Source: Methylobacterium planeticum
GTDB lineage: Bacteria; Pseudomonadota; Alphaproteobacteria; Rhizobiales; Beijerinckiaceae
Length of the DNA: 64,000 bases
Direction: 5' to 3'
NCBI RefSeq assembly: GCF_008806345.1
Contig: NZ_VZZJ01000004.1
Coordinates: 124,001-188,000, forward strand
Shown: in pieces, positions 27,427-36,364 of the stretch
Layout: each line of letters begins with the position of its first letter
Position numbering within the stretch: the first letter of the stretch is position 1
The notes under the pieces: model-generated
What the model saw: only the letters and a program-made list of their open reading frames with translations
The model's database searches: none
Told to the model about the DNA's origin: nothing
Program-made: the position numbers and the translations under genes

Positions 27427-28824
27427 CTACCGGGCCGGCACCGGCACGGCCTCGAGACCCTCCGCGGCGATCCAGGCCGCGGTGCGGTCGAGCGCCCGCG
27501 CGAGACGGTCGAACAGGGTGTCGATCTCGTCCGGCTGGATCACGAGCGGTGGGCAGACCGCGATCCGGTCGCCCGCGAGGAAGCGCACGATCAGCCCCTC
27601 CGCCTGGGCGAAGGCGACGCAGCGCGCGGCGACGCCGGCCTTCGGATCGAACTGGGCCTTGCTCGCCCTGTCGGCCACGATCTCGATGCCGCCGATCAGG
27701 CCGAGGCCCCGCGCCTCGCCGACGAGGGGATGCCCGCGCAGCTGCGCGAGGCGGGCCTGGAAAAGCGGGGCCTTCCCGGCGACGCCCTCGACGATGCGGT
27801 CGCGCCGGTAGATCTCCAGGGTCTTGAGGGCCACCGCGCAGGCGACGGGATGGCCGGAATAGGTGGTCCCGTGGCCGAACGTGCCGAGCTTCCGACTCTC
27901 GGCGAGCAGCGCCTCGTAGAGGGGCTCGTCGATCGAGACGCCGCCGAGGGGCATGTAGCCCGAGGTGACGGCCTTGGCGAAGGAGATCGTGTCCGGGCGC
28001 ATGTCGAGCGCCTCGCTGCCGAACCAGGTGCCGAGGCGGCCGAAGCCGCAGATCACCTCGTCGGCGATGAAGCGGATGTCGTAGCGGTCGAGCACCGCCT
28101 GGACCTTCGCGAAATAGCCGGCCGGCGGGGTGATGGCGCCGCCTGCACCCATCACGGGCTCGGCCACGAAGGCCGCCACCGTCTCGGGATCCTCCCGCAG
28201 GATCAGCGCCTCGAGCTCGTCGGCGAGGCGGCTCGAGAAGGCCTCCTCGGTCTCTCCCGGCTCGGCGAACCGGTAATGGTGCGGGCAGGCGGTGTGCAGG
28301 AACCCCGGCAGCGGCAAATCCCAGTCGGCGTGGTTGGCCGGCAGGCCCGTCATCGAGGCGGTGACGACGGTCACGCCGTGATAGCCCCGCTGGCGGGCGA
28401 TGATCTTCTTCTTGCGGGGGCGGCCCAGCGCGTTGTTCATGTACCAGGCGAGCTTGACCTGGGTGTCGTTCGCCTCTGAGCCCGAGGAGGTGAAGAACAC
28501 CTTCGAGGTCGGCACCGGCATCAGCTCCTTCAGGGCCTCGGCGAGCTCGATCGCCGGATCGTGGCTGCGGCCCGAGAACAGGTGCGCGAAGGGCAGGCGC
28601 GAGAGCTGCTCGGTGGCAGCCGCGACGAGTTCCTCGTTCGAGTAGCCGAGGGCCGTGCACCACAGGCCCGCCATGCCCTCGAGATAGGGCCGTCCATCCG
28701 TATCGTAGACCCAGACGCCGTGGCCGCGCTCCAGCACGAGCGGGCCGGTCTCGCGGAACGTCGCGAGGTTGGTGTAGGGATGCACGAGGGTTTCGACGTC
28801 GCGGGCCGCGAGGTTCGAGAGCAT
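27427..28824 (-). CDS. Class III PLP-dependent aminotransferase
   Basis: The ATG at 28824, with GGAAGG upstream, gives 465 residues and the family start (MLSNLAARDVETLVHPYTNL). Marks are LEGMAGLWCTALGYSNEEL, FFTSSGSEANDTQVKLAWY, the Asp of FIADEVICGFGRLG and the PLP-lysine region SFAKAVTSGYMPLGG. This pattern is closest to omega-amino-acid or diamine:pyruvate transaminases (SpuC/beta-alanine:pyruvate type). The amino donor cannot be named from sequence. Divergent from the YkgJ-like gene, with a 124-bp gap. Confidence 0.88.
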   Translation of the reverse strand: MLSNLAARDVETLVHPYTNLATFRETGPLVLERGHGVWVYDTDGRPYLEGMAGLWCTALGYSNEELVAAATEQLSRLPFAHLFSGRSHDPAIELAEALKELMPVPTSKVFFTSSGSEANDTQVKLAWYMNNALGRPRKKKIIARQRGYHGVTVVTASMTGLPANHADWDLPLPGFLHTACPHHYRFAEPGETEEAFSSRLADELEALILREDPETVAAFVAEPVMGAGGAITPPAGYFAKVQAVLDRYDIRFIADEVICGFGRLGTWFGSEALDMRPDTISFAKAVTSGYMPLGGVSIDEPLYEALLAESRKLGTFGHGTTYSGHPVACAVALKTLEIYRRDRIVEGVAGKAPLFQARLAQLRGHPLVGEARGLGLIGGIEIVADRASKAQFDPKAGVAARCVAFAQAEGLIVRFLAGDRIAVCPPLVIQPDEIDTLFDRLARALDRTAAWIAAEGLEAVPVPAR

Positions 28825-28948
28825 GAAGCCTTCCGGGGTCGGAGCGGGGAGGTCCGCCACACTACCGGCGCGATGCCGCCCTAGAAACCCGGCCGACGCG
28901 CGGCGACCCGACGCCCCGTTGCAAACCTCGGTGAAGTTCAGCCTCGCG

Positions 28949-29485
28949 ATGCTCGATCCTGCAACCATCGTGGCCCACCCGGCGCCGGGCCGGTCCTGCG
29001 GAACCTGCACCCTGTGCTGCAAGGTCTACGACGTGCCGGCGGTGGAGAGCGTCGCGGGTCAGTGGTGTCGCCACACCCGGCAGGGCCGCGGCTGCGCCAT
29101 CCACGCGACCCGGCCCGACCATTGCCGCGCCTTCCACTGCCTCTGGATGACGGAGGCGTGGCTCGGGCCGGAATGGAAGCCCGAGCGGGCCAAGATGGTG
29201 CTCAGCCTCGATCCGGTCTCGCGCCACATGAACGTGCAGGTCGATCCCGGCCAGCCGAACGCGTGGCGCCGCGAGCCCTATTACGGCCAGCTGAAGCGCT
29301 GGGCCGTGGCCTCCCTGCCGCAGAAGCGCCACGTCCTCGTCTACCTCAATACCGCGACCACCGTCGTCCTGCCGGACCGCGACGTGCCCCTCGGGGTATT
29401 CGAGCCGGGCGACCGCCTCGTCGCCCGGGAGCGGATGACGCTGACGGGTCCGGTCATCGACGTCGAGAAGGTACGGGCCGCCTGA
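28949..29485 (+). CDS. YkgJ-type Cys-cluster protein
   Basis: The ATG at 28949 gives 178 residues. The N-terminal half holds clustered Cys: SCGTCTLCCKVYDVP, WCRHTRQGRGCAIHATRP and HCRAFHCLWM. This is the pattern of the YkgJ family, which is thought to bind zinc or an Fe-S cluster. Its function is unknown. The C-terminal half is a plain alpha/beta region without motifs. Context (divergent from an aminotransferase and upstream of a cell-wall hydrolase) does not suggest a role. Confidence 0.8.
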   Translation: MLDPATIVAHPAPGRSCGTCTLCCKVYDVPAVESVAGQWCRHTRQGRGCAIHATRPDHCRAFHCLWMTEAWLGPEWKPERAKMVLSLDPVSRHMNVQVDPGQPNAWRREPYYGQLKRWAVASLPQKRHVLVYLNTATTVVLPDRDVPLGVFEPGDRLVARERMTLTGPVIDVEKVRAA

Positions 29486-29512
29486 GCCCCGGTCGGACCA
29501 CCGGTTGGCACA

Positions 29513-29525
29513 ACCTGTGACAGGT
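29513..29525. promoter_or_regulatory. Perfect 6-1-6 inverted repeat upstream of the SleB gene
   Basis: ACCTGTGACAGGT lies 74 bp upstream of the sleB-like ATG, in the only stretch without coding potential. It could be an operator, but no regulator is known. Confidence 0.25.
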
Positions 29526-29598
29526 GCCGAACCGCACAGCTTAACCAGCCCGCAACCATACCGAGCGATAACCAGGAACCGGCCCCGTCGCCTCCGCA

Positions 29599-30882
29599 AT
29601 GCGCGGCGACGGTGACCGGGCGTGGCATTCGGGTACGGGTCGGTTCGGCGTGGGTACGAGACGAGTTCGACGCGGATCGAGCCTGCACTGGCTCGGCACC
29701 GCCTTCACCCCCTGGGTGGCCGGAATGGGGCTTCTCGTCTCCTTCACGGCGACGGCCGGCACCGAGAGCGCCATCGGGTCGAGCATCATGCCCGAGCGCG
29801 ACGCCCGGATCGTCCCGGCGCTTCCGCCCGGCACCGCGCTCATCGGTAGCACCGGCCTGCATGACGGCGCCGCGACGCTGCTGGCCATCGGCCGGGCCGA
29901 CGGGCCCGTCGCGGCGACGCGCATCGGCGAGGAGCCGCTCCGCGCCGAGCTCAAGCCCCAGGCCCGCGTCTTCCCGGTGGTGCAGCGGGCTGGCAAGGGG
30001 GGCGCCGCCCTCTCGCCCGGCCCGAGCTTCGCGCGCAGCGCCGGCACGCTCCGCGAGAGCGGAACGGCCCTGGTCTTCGCCAACCTCACGAACTCGGTCA
30101 GCGGCGTCCTGACGCCCGGCGCCGCGACCTGGAACCCCGAGCTCGAGCCGGATCTCGGCTTCGTGCCCGTTCCCGATCTCGGCCTGACCACGGGGCCGGG
30201 CAGCGCCCCCTCCACCGGTGAGGCGGTCGCCGACCGCACCCCCGAGGAGCGCCATGACGGCTCGACGCCCGCGATCCCCCGCGCCGTGGCCCTGTCCTCG
30301 ACGACCCCGGCGCCCGCCGACGCGATCCCGATCGAGGTCGCGGCCGCGAGCCTCGCCCTGCCGGGCTTCTCCCTGCGCGGCGACCGCGCCGAGCCGGCCG
30401 CCCCCGAGACGGCCCCCGAGACAACCGTCGAGAGCGCGCGCCACCGCTACGCCGACCTGATCGAGCCCGACGCGATGGATCGCGAGCAGCGCTGCCTCGC
30501 GGAGGCCGTCTATTTCGAGGCCCGCAGCGAGCCCGAGGACGGCCAGGCGGCCGTCGCCCAGGTGGTGCTCAACCGCGTGAAGAGCGGCCTCTATCCGGCC
30601 AATGTCTGCGGCGTCGTCTACCAGAACCGGCACCGCTACATGGGCTGCCAGTTCTCCTTCGCCTGCGAGGGCAAGTCGCTGCGGATCACCGATGCGGGGT
30701 CCTGGCAGACCGCCACCCGCATCGCCAGCTCCGTGATCGAGGGCCGCACCTACCTGAGCGAGGTCGGCAACGCGACCCACTATCACGCCGACTACGTGCG
30801 CCCGACCTGGTCGCGCCGGCTGAAGAAGATGGACGTGATCGGACGGCACATCTTCTACCAGCTGAAGCGCGGCCAGACCTGA
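29599..30882 (+). CDS. SleB-type cell wall hydrolase
   Basis: Codes for 427 residues. An N-terminal anchor or uncleaved signal (residues about 31-54) is followed by 230 residues of variable, Pro/Ala-rich sequence. The C-terminal 130 residues are a Hydrolase_2 (SleB) domain: CLAEAVYFEARSEPEDGQAA, AQVVLNRVKS, CQFSFACEG, THYHADYVRPTW. The Glu of EAVYFEARSE is the likely catalytic acid. It probably cleaves peptidoglycan glycan strands in the periplasm, perhaps in growth or division. The start has no strong Shine-Dalgarno. Confidence 0.88.
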   Translation: MRGDGDRAWHSGTGRFGVGTRRVRRGSSLHWLGTAFTPWVAGMGLLVSFTATAGTESAIGSSIMPERDARIVPALPPGTALIGSTGLHDGAATLLAIGRADGPVAATRIGEEPLRAELKPQARVFPVVQRAGKGGAALSPGPSFARSAGTLRESGTALVFANLTNSVSGVLTPGAATWNPELEPDLGFVPVPDLGLTTGPGSAPSTGEAVADRTPEERHDGSTPAIPRAVALSSTTPAPADAIPIEVAAASLALPGFSLRGDRAEPAAPETAPETTVESARHRYADLIEPDAMDREQRCLAEAVYFEARSEPEDGQAAVAQVVLNRVKSGLYPANVCGVVYQNRHRYMGCQFSFACEGKSLRITDAGSWQTATRIASSVIEGRTYLSEVGNATHYHADYVRPTWSRRLKKMDVIGRHIFYQLKRGQT

Positions 30883-31240
30883 GCCCGAGCGGTCCCGGCC
30901 GTCCTCATCCAGAATATCGCCGACTTCCCGCCCCGCGCCTCGGATCCCTGATCCAGGCGCCCGCCGGATCGCCTGCGCACGGGCACAAACGGCCAGCATC
31001 CACCACTCTCGCGCCGACCGTTCGCGCGACTCCGCAGTTAACCCTAACAACGTTGCCGCACTCATCCACAGCTCTGCTTAAGTACCGCAGTCGCTGCGTA
31101 GTCCTAATCATGGGTTAATTTTACCCTGCTGGGCAAATGATCTTGCTCAGACTGCAACTTGACGGCCTCTAGTACGTCGAGATGTGCGCAGCCCCCGCGC
31201 CACATCACGTCGTCCTGCTACTTCAGCCCGAGGAACCGTC
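30883..31240. other. Intergenic region without a gene
   Basis: 358 bp between the SleB gene and the repeat protein. It is AT-richer around 31030-31160 (TTAACCCTAACAA, GGTTAATTTTACCC), as expected for a promoter region, but no convincing -35/-10 pair, RNA gene or strong hairpin is seen. Confidence 0.5.
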
Positions 31241-31834
31241 ATGACCGCGCCGGTCACCCGTCTCACGCTCCTGCTCGCCGCGCTCGCCGGCGCCGCCGCC
31301 CTCGCCCCCGCCGCGCAGGCCGGCGGCTGCTACGGCGCGGAATGCTACCGCCGCGTCTCCACCCCGCCGGTCTTCGACACGGTCTCGGAGAACGTGCTGG
31401 TGCGCCCCCCCCGCACGATCTACCGCACCACGCCGCCGATCTACGACACGGTGTCGGAGCGCGTGCTCGTGTCACCGGGCGGCCGCTTCTGGCAGACGCG
31501 GCGCGGGCCCTACGGCGAGCTGATCGGCTGCTGGGTCACGACGCCGCCGCGCTACGCGATGCAGGCGCGCCGTGTCCTGGTGCAGCCCGGCCAGACCATC
31601 CCCGAGACCCTGCCGCCGGAATACGCGAGCGTGAGCCGCCGCGTGCTGGTGCAGCCCGCGCGCTCCGGCTGGGTGCCGGTGGGCTACGGCGGCCCCGGCT
31701 ACGGCCCCAGCCCGGGCCCGGGCGGCCCGCTCGTTGGCTCGATCCCCGACGCGTTCGGCATCACCGGGGCCAGCTCGGCCGATATCGGCGTCGGCCTCGG
31801 CTTCTCGCGCGGCAGCATCTACGACGGCTACTGA
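31241..31834 (+). CDS. Secreted protein with VLV-P repeats
   Basis: The ATG at 31241, with GAGG upstream, gives 197 residues. A signal peptide ends at AAQAGG. Four copies of a roughly 30-residue unit follow, each with a Tyr/Phe-x3-VS/QA-x-x-VLV-x-P core: FDTVSENVLVRPP, YDTVSERVLVSPG, YAMQARRVLVQPG, YASVSRRVLVQPA. The units are spaced by TTPP or LPPE links. The C-terminal part is Gly/Pro-rich and ends GFSRGSIYDGY. No named family is recognised; an envelope structural role is a guess. Followed 96 bp later by acuI. Confidence 0.7.
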   Translation: MTAPVTRLTLLLAALAGAAALAPAAQAGGCYGAECYRRVSTPPVFDTVSENVLVRPPRTIYRTTPPIYDTVSERVLVSPGGRFWQTRRGPYGELIGCWVTTPPRYAMQARRVLVQPGQTIPETLPPEYASVSRRVLVQPARSGWVPVGYGGPGYGPSPGPGGPLVGSIPDAFGITGASSADIGVGLGFSRGSIYDGY

Positions 31835-31929
31835 GAGCGCTCCGGCGGCCGGTCCGACCGGCGCAAGGCTTGATCCGGCCCGCCGCCGCCACAGGTCGCC
31901 TCACGGGCGATCTGCGGCGGGAGGCGGGC

Positions 31930-32916
31930 ATGGCGACGTTCAAGGCCTGGGTGATCGACCAGGAGGAGGGCGGGCAGCGCCTCGCCTTCCGGGATTTCGA
32001 CGAATCCGGCCTGATGCCGGGCGACGTCACGGTGCGGATCACGCACTCGACGCTGAACTACAAGGACGGCCTCGCACTGACCGGCCGCGCCCCGATCGTG
32101 CGCCGCTTCCCGATGATCCCGGGGATCGATTTCGCCGGGATCGTCGAGACCTCCGGGCATCCCGACTACGCGGTCGGCGACGCGGTGATCCTCACCGGCT
32201 GGGGTGTCGGGGAGACGCATCTCGGTGCCTATGCGGAGAAGGCCCGCGTACCGGGTGACTGGCTGGTGCCGCTGCCCGCCGGGCTCAGCGCGGAGGAGTG
32301 CATGGCGATCGGCACCGCCGGCTTCACCGCCATGCTGGGCCTCATGGCCCTCGACCATCACGGGCTCAGCCCGGAGGCCGGGCCGGCCGTCGTCACCGGT
32401 GCCTCGGGCGGCGTCGGCTCGGTGGCGGTGGCGCTCCTGGCACGGACCGGATGGCGCGTCGTCGCGGCAACGGGCCGGGCGGCGGAAACCGCCTACCTGC
32501 GCGGCCTCGGCGCGGCCGAGATCATCGACCGGTCCGAGCTGTCCGGACCGGCGCGGCCGCTTGCCCGGGAGCGCTGGGCCGCCGGGATCGACGCGGTCGG
32601 CTCCACGACCCTCGCGAATCTCCTGGCGATGACGCGGGCGGACGGCGCCATTGCGGCCTGCGGCCTCGTGCAGGGGATGGACCTGCCGACCTCCGTCGCC
32701 CCCTTCATCCTGCGCGGTGTCTCGCTCCTCGGGATCAACAGCGTCACCACACCCCGGCCGAAGCGCCGCGAAGCCTGGAAGCGGCTCGCGGGGAGCCTCG
32801 ACGGCGCGCAGCTCACGGCGATGACCACGCGGGTGCGGCTGGAGGACGTCCGGGATCTCGCGGAGGAAATCCTCGCGGGACGGGTTCGCGGGCGCGTCGT
32901 GGTGGAAATAGCCTGA
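31930..32916 (+). CDS. acuI: AcuI/YhdH-family acryloyl-CoA reductase
   Basis: The ATG at 31930, after GGAGGCGGGC, gives 328 residues. It is a zinc-less MDR oxidoreductase: LNYKDGLALTGRAPIVRRFPMIPGIDFAG, then the NADPH-binding VTGASGGVGSVAVALL. The sub-family marks LTGWGVGETHLGAYAEKARVPGDW and VSLLGINSVTTPR match AcuI/YhdH, which reduce acryloyl-CoA to propionyl-CoA with NADPH. That would feed PccB. It can also detoxify acryloyl-CoA formed in 3-hydroxypropionate or DMSP breakdown. A hairpin and T-run follow. Confidence 0.87.
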   Translation: MATFKAWVIDQEEGGQRLAFRDFDESGLMPGDVTVRITHSTLNYKDGLALTGRAPIVRRFPMIPGIDFAGIVETSGHPDYAVGDAVILTGWGVGETHLGAYAEKARVPGDWLVPLPAGLSAEECMAIGTAGFTAMLGLMALDHHGLSPEAGPAVVTGASGGVGSVAVALLARTGWRVVAATGRAAETAYLRGLGAAEIIDRSELSGPARPLARERWAAGIDAVGSTTLANLLAMTRADGAIAACGLVQGMDLPTSVAPFILRGVSLLGINSVTTPRPKRREAWKRLAGSLDGAQLTAMTTRVRLEDVRDLAEEILAGRVRGRVVVEIA

Positions 32917-32930
32917 GGCTCCGCTGCGGC

Positions 32931-32966
32931 GCGGAACCTGAACGGTTCCGCCGCATTGCGTTTTTT
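32931..32966 (+). terminator. Hairpin and T-run directly before the GreA/B-family ATG
   Basis: GCGGAACC (32931-32938) pairs exactly with GGTTCCGC (32944-32951) around a TGAAC loop. Nine bases later come six T (32961-32966), which touch the ATG at 32967. It could end the acuI message or act as an attenuator for the gene that follows. Confidence 0.5.
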
Positions 32967-33428
32967 ATGAGCATTGCATTCGTTCGCGAGCGCGAAGGCG
33001 GAGAAGCCTTCGAGGACTTGCCCGATCGCCCGATTTCGCCCCATCCCAACTTCGTGACGCCGGAGGGCTTCGCGCAGATCGAGGCGGAGGTGAAGCGGCT
33101 CCAGGCCGAGGCCAGCGCGGTCGACCACGACCGCAAGGCCGACAGCGCCCGCATCGCCCGTGACCTCCACTACTGGACCGCCCGGCTCGGCACCGCGCAG
33201 CTCGTGGAGCGGGTCGAGGGCGACACCGTGCATTTCGGCTCGACCGTCACGATCCTGCGCGAGGAGGCGTCGCGCCAGACCTTCCGCATCGTTGGCGAGG
33301 ACGAGGCGGACCCCGCCAAGGGGTCGATCTCCTACGTGGCGCCGCTCGCCCGGGCTCTCACCGGCAAGAGCATCGGCGATGTCGTCGAGGTGAACGGCCA
33401 CGAGGCCGAGATCACCGACATCAGGTAG
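32967..33428 (+). CDS. GreA/GreB-family transcription elongation factor
   Basis: The ATG at 32967 gives 153 residues. After about 30 variable residues comes the helical coil region (TPEGFAQIEAEVKRLQAEASAV, then ADSARIARDLHYWTARL). The C-terminal FKBP-like domain follows (VHFGSTVTILREEA, GEDEADPAKGSISYVAPLARALTGKSIGDVVEVNG). Gre factors enter the RNA polymerase secondary channel and promote cleavage of backtracked RNA. It is a side member of the family rather than GreA itself, and its tip acidic residues differ. Its stop overlaps that of the convergent LysR gene by 8 bp. Confidence 0.85.
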   Translation: MSIAFVREREGGEAFEDLPDRPISPHPNFVTPEGFAQIEAEVKRLQAEASAVDHDRKADSARIARDLHYWTARLGTAQLVERVEGDTVHFGSTVTILREEASRQTFRIVGEDEADPAKGSISYVAPLARALTGKSIGDVVEVNGHEAEITDIR

Positions 33429-34308
33429 CCGCGCGCGCGCTCCGTCCCTCGAAGAGCGCCCGGCGCGCACTCATCTCGCCGCCGATGAAGTCCATGAACG
33501 CCCGCACCCGCGGGGCGTGGCGCAGGTCCGGATGCGTCAGGAGCCACAGGGTGCTCGCCAGGTCCGGTGCGGGCTCGGTCAGGCGCATCAGCGCCGGGCT
33601 GAGGTCGCCCTGCAGGCAGGGCAGCGGCCCGATACCGATGCCGGCCTCGATCGCTTCGGCCAAGCCAAGCACCGTGTTCAGCTGCAGGACGATCCGGTCG
33701 CGCCCGGCGCGCATGCGCACGAACCGGGCATGCGCGCCGCCCGCCACCGCCTCGCTCGGCGAGACCCACAGCCTGTTCTCGAGCCCCGGGCCGTCCGCCT
33801 CGCGCCCGTAGACCGCCCAGGCGATCCGGGCGAGGCGGCGCCCGATCAGGGTCGGGGGCGGGTTGTCGCTCGCACGGATCGCCACGTCGGCGTCGCGCCG
33901 TGACAGGTTCAGCGCCTCCTCGGAGACGATCACGTCGAGGCGGATGAGCGGATAGGCTTGCGCGAAGCGGCCGAGCATCGGCACCAGCACGCCCGAGACG
34001 AAGCTCGCCGCCGTGGTGATGCGCAGTTCCCCCGCCGGGGTCTGGGCCTGGCCCGCCACCTCGCGCGTGAAGCGCGCCACGTCTTCGTCCATGCGGCTGG
34101 CCGCCGCCAGCATGGCGGTGCCGGCAGACGTCGGCACGTAGCCGGACCGGTGGCGCTCGAACAGGCGGGCATCGAGCCCCGCCTCGATGGCGGCGAGGCG
34201 GCGGAAGGCGGTCGAATGGTTGATGCCGAGATGCTCGGCCGCGGCGGTCAGGCCGCCGCGATCCGCAATGGCCTTGACCAGACGGAAGTCATCCCAGACG
34301 AGCGCCAT
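33421..34308 (-). CDS. LysR-family transcriptional regulator
   Basis: The ATG at 34308 gives 295 residues and the helix-turn-helix at the N-terminus ([47 protein letters not shown]), typical of LysR. The effector domain begins near residue 90 ([23 protein letters not shown]). It is divergent from wrbA with a 150-bp gap containing an 18-bp dyad (34333-34350). This suggests it controls wrbA, its own gene or both. The inducer is unknown. Convergent overlap with the Gre-family gene at its 3' end. Confidence 0.9.
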   Translation of the reverse strand: MALVWDDFRLVKAIADRGGLTAAAEHLGINHSTAFRRLAAIEAGLDARLFERHRSGYVPTSAGTAMLAAASRMDEDVARFTREVAGQAQTPAGELRITTAASFVSGVLVPMLGRFAQAYPLIRLDVIVSEEALNLSRRDADVAIRASDNPPPTLIGRRLARIAWAVYGREADGPGLENRLWVSPSEAVAGGAHARFVRMRAGRDRIVLQLNTVLGLAEAIEAGIGIGPLPCLQGDLSPALMRLTEPAPDLASTLWLLTHPDLRHAPRVRAFMDFIGGEMSARRALFEGRSARAAT

Positions 34309-34332
34309 CGAACCTGCTCTGCGCCCATCAAA

Positions 34333-34350
34333 CCTTGCAGATGCGCAAGG
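34333..34350. promoter_or_regulatory. Dyad in the lysR-wrbA gap, likely LysR operator
   Basis: CCTTGC (34333-34338) and GCAAGG (34345-34350) are exact inverted copies around AGATGC. A further half-site CTTGC occurs at about 34355. LysR regulators bind such dyads near divergent promoters. Confidence 0.5.
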
Positions 34351-34458
34351 ACGCTCTTGCACACCAGGGCATTTCAGCAAAGCCCGCGATGCACGATATC
34401 GCGGCGAGGCAACCACGGTCGGGCGGAAAGCCCGGCCACCCGGCGAGGAGTTTGGACG

Positions 34459-35058
34459 ATGGCGAAGGTTCTGGTGCTCTACTACTCGTCCTGGGGCCAT
34501 GTGGAGCAGATGGCGCGGGCGGTGGCTGACGGCGCACGCGAGGCCGGTGCCGAGGTCAGCGTGAAACGGGTGCCGGAACTGGTGCCGGAGGAAGTGGCCA
34601 AGCAGTTCCACTACAAGCTCGACCAGTCCGCGCCGATCGCGGATCCGGGCGAACTCGGGGAGTACGACGCGATCATCTTCGGCACGCCGACCCGCTACGG
34701 CAACATGGCGGCGCAGATGAAGCAGTTCCTCGACCAGACCGGCGGGCTCTGGGCCCAGGGCAAGCTCGTCGGCAAGGTCGGCTCGGCCTTCACCTCGACG
34801 GCATCCCAGCACGGCGGGCAGGAGACCACCCTGACGAGCTTCCACACGGTGATGCTCCATCACGGCATGGTGATCGTCGGCCTGCCCTACTCCTTCCCGG
34901 GCCAGAACGGCGTCGAGGCCGTCAAGGGCGGCACGCCCTACGGCGCCACGACGATCGCGGATGGCGACGGGAGCCGCCAGCCCTCGCCGGTCGAGTTGGA
35001 GGGTGCCCGCTTCCAGGGCCGCCACGTCGCCGAGATCGCCGCGAAGCTCGCCGGCTGA
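34459..35058 (+). CDS. wrbA: NAD(P)H:quinone oxidoreductase WrbA
   Basis: The ATG at 34459, with GAGGAG 9 bp upstream, gives 199 residues. Flavodoxin-like FMN-binding marks are [37 protein letters not shown] and [15 protein letters not shown]. WrbA reduces quinones by two electrons and limits oxidative stress. It is divergent from a LysR regulator that probably controls it. A hairpin follows 14 bp after the stop. Confidence 0.95.
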   Translation: MAKVLVLYYSSWGHVEQMARAVADGAREAGAEVSVKRVPELVPEEVAKQFHYKLDQSAPIADPGELGEYDAIIFGTPTRYGNMAAQMKQFLDQTGGLWAQGKLVGKVGSAFTSTASQHGGQETTLTSFHTVMLHHGMVIVGLPYSFPGQNGVEAVKGGTPYGATTIADGDGSRQPSPVELEGARFQGRHVAEIAAKLAG

Positions 35059-35072
35059 GGCGAACAAGAAAA

Positions 35073-35096
35073 AAGGCTCGGATCACTCCGAGCCTT
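35073..35096. terminator. Hairpin after wrbA
   Basis: A perfect 10-bp stem (AAGGCTCGGA with TCCGAGCCTT) and a TCAC loop, preceded by AAGAAAAAA. On the minus strand this reads as a hairpin followed by a T-run. It can end wrbA and also the minus-strand Sua5 message. Confidence 0.75.
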
Positions 35097-35188
35097 GGAA
35101 GGGAAAAGGCCATTGGGGGCTGAACTGGCCTTCGTGAACCATCAACAAGCCACTCTCCGGATCGGTTCCGGCGCGCGGCGAAAAAAGT

Positions 35189-36211
35189 TCAGCGCGGCGC
35201 CGCGGCCCGCCGCAGGCGGTCGTTGATCGCCTCGCCGAGCCCGACATCCGGGATCGGTCCCACGGCGATCACGGCTGCGCCCGACGCATCGAGACGGCGC
35301 AGGGCCGCGAACAAACCTGCCGCCGCCTCGGCGAGATCCGCGCCCGGACTGAGATCGATCACGGCTGCCGCGGTTGCCGCGCCCTCGGGCCGGTCGCCGC
35401 CGAACAGCAGTGCTGCCTCGCCCGGCTCGATCCGGCGGGCTTCGAGGCGCACTCGGGCCCGGGGCGCGTAATGTGAGGCGAGGAGCCCGGGACCGACCGG
35501 CTGCGCCGCATCCTCCGCACCGGCCTCGGCCAAGAGTGTCCCGAGTACCCGGCACAGATCCTCGCGCGTGACCCCGCCCGGACGCAGCAGGCGCGGTACG
35601 CCCTGGATGCAGGCCACCACCGTCGATTCGACGCCGACCGAAGTCGGCCCGCCGTCGAGGATCGCGGCGATGCGCCCGTCGAGGTCGGCGAGGACATGCT
35701 CGGGCAGGGTGGGGCTGACGCGCCCGGACCGATTCGCGGAGGGGCCGGCCACCGGCCGGCCGACGCGCCGCAGGAGGTCCTGGGCGAGGGGGCTCGCGGG
35801 CACCCGCAGGGCGAGGCTCGGCAGACCGGCGCGGGCGAGGTCGCAGACGCGCGTCTCGGCGGTCGCCGGCACCACCAGGGTGAGGGGACCGGGCCAGAAC
35901 GCTTCGGCAAGCCGCTCCGCCGCCGCGTCGAAGGCCCCCTGGCGCCGGGCGGAGGCGCGGTCGGGCAGGTGCGCGATCAGGGGATTGAAGCTCGGGCGCT
36001 CCTTGGCGGCGAAGATGCGCGCCACGGCGGCCGCATCGGTGGCGTCCGCCCCGAGCCCGTAGACCGTCTCGGTCGGGAACGCGACGAGGCGCCCGGCGGC
36101 GAGGAGGCCCGCGGCCTCCGCGATGCCGGCCGGATCGGCGCGCAGGCGCCGCGTCGCCTCAGGCCCAGGCGCGGACGCCGGCGCCGCGGGCATTGACCCG
36201 GGATCGTTCAT
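35189..36211 (-). CDS. tsaC: Sua5-type threonylcarbamoyl-AMP synthase
   Basis: Codes for 340 residues, the long Sua5 form rather than short TsaC. The YrdC domain spans about 25-215: GRLVAFPTETVYGLGADATD, AKERPSFNPLIAHL, LALRVPASPLA, GPSANRSGRVSPT and the SVGVESTVV strand. A linker with PGLLASHYAPRA leads to the C-terminal Sua5 domain. It makes threonylcarbamoyl-AMP from Thr, bicarbonate and ATP for the t6A37 tRNA modification. The gene starts at ATG 36211 and is divergent from the acyl-CoA dehydrogenase. Confidence 0.93.
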   Translation of the reverse strand: MNDPGSMPAAPASAPGPEATRRLRADPAGIAEAAGLLAAGRLVAFPTETVYGLGADATDAAAVARIFAAKERPSFNPLIAHLPDRASARRQGAFDAAAERLAEAFWPGPLTLVVPATAETRVCDLARAGLPSLALRVPASPLAQDLLRRVGRPVAGPSANRSGRVSPTLPEHVLADLDGRIAAILDGGPTSVGVESTVVACIQGVPRLLRPGGVTREDLCRVLGTLLAEAGAEDAAQPVGPGLLASHYAPRARVRLEARRIEPGEAALLFGGDRPEGAATAAAVIDLSPGADLAEAAAGLFAALRRLDASGAAVIAVGPIPDVGLGEAINDRLRRAAAPR

Positions 36212-36364
36212 ATATAAACTATCTCCGATCGTGACGGGACGCGCCCTTCGGGCGTATGTCGGCAGCGGGATGCGGGCCGCCCTAGCGTCGGGGCGGGCAG
36301 CGCGTCAAACGCCGAACCCGGCCCGGTCAGTGCAGCGTCGCCGAAGACGACGCGGGAGGAACCT

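Noticed and set aside
33421..35067. A continuous minus-strand frame extending the LysR gene upstream across wrbA
   Set aside because: The helix-turn-helix starts right after the ATG at 34308; the rest is a shadow of wrbA.
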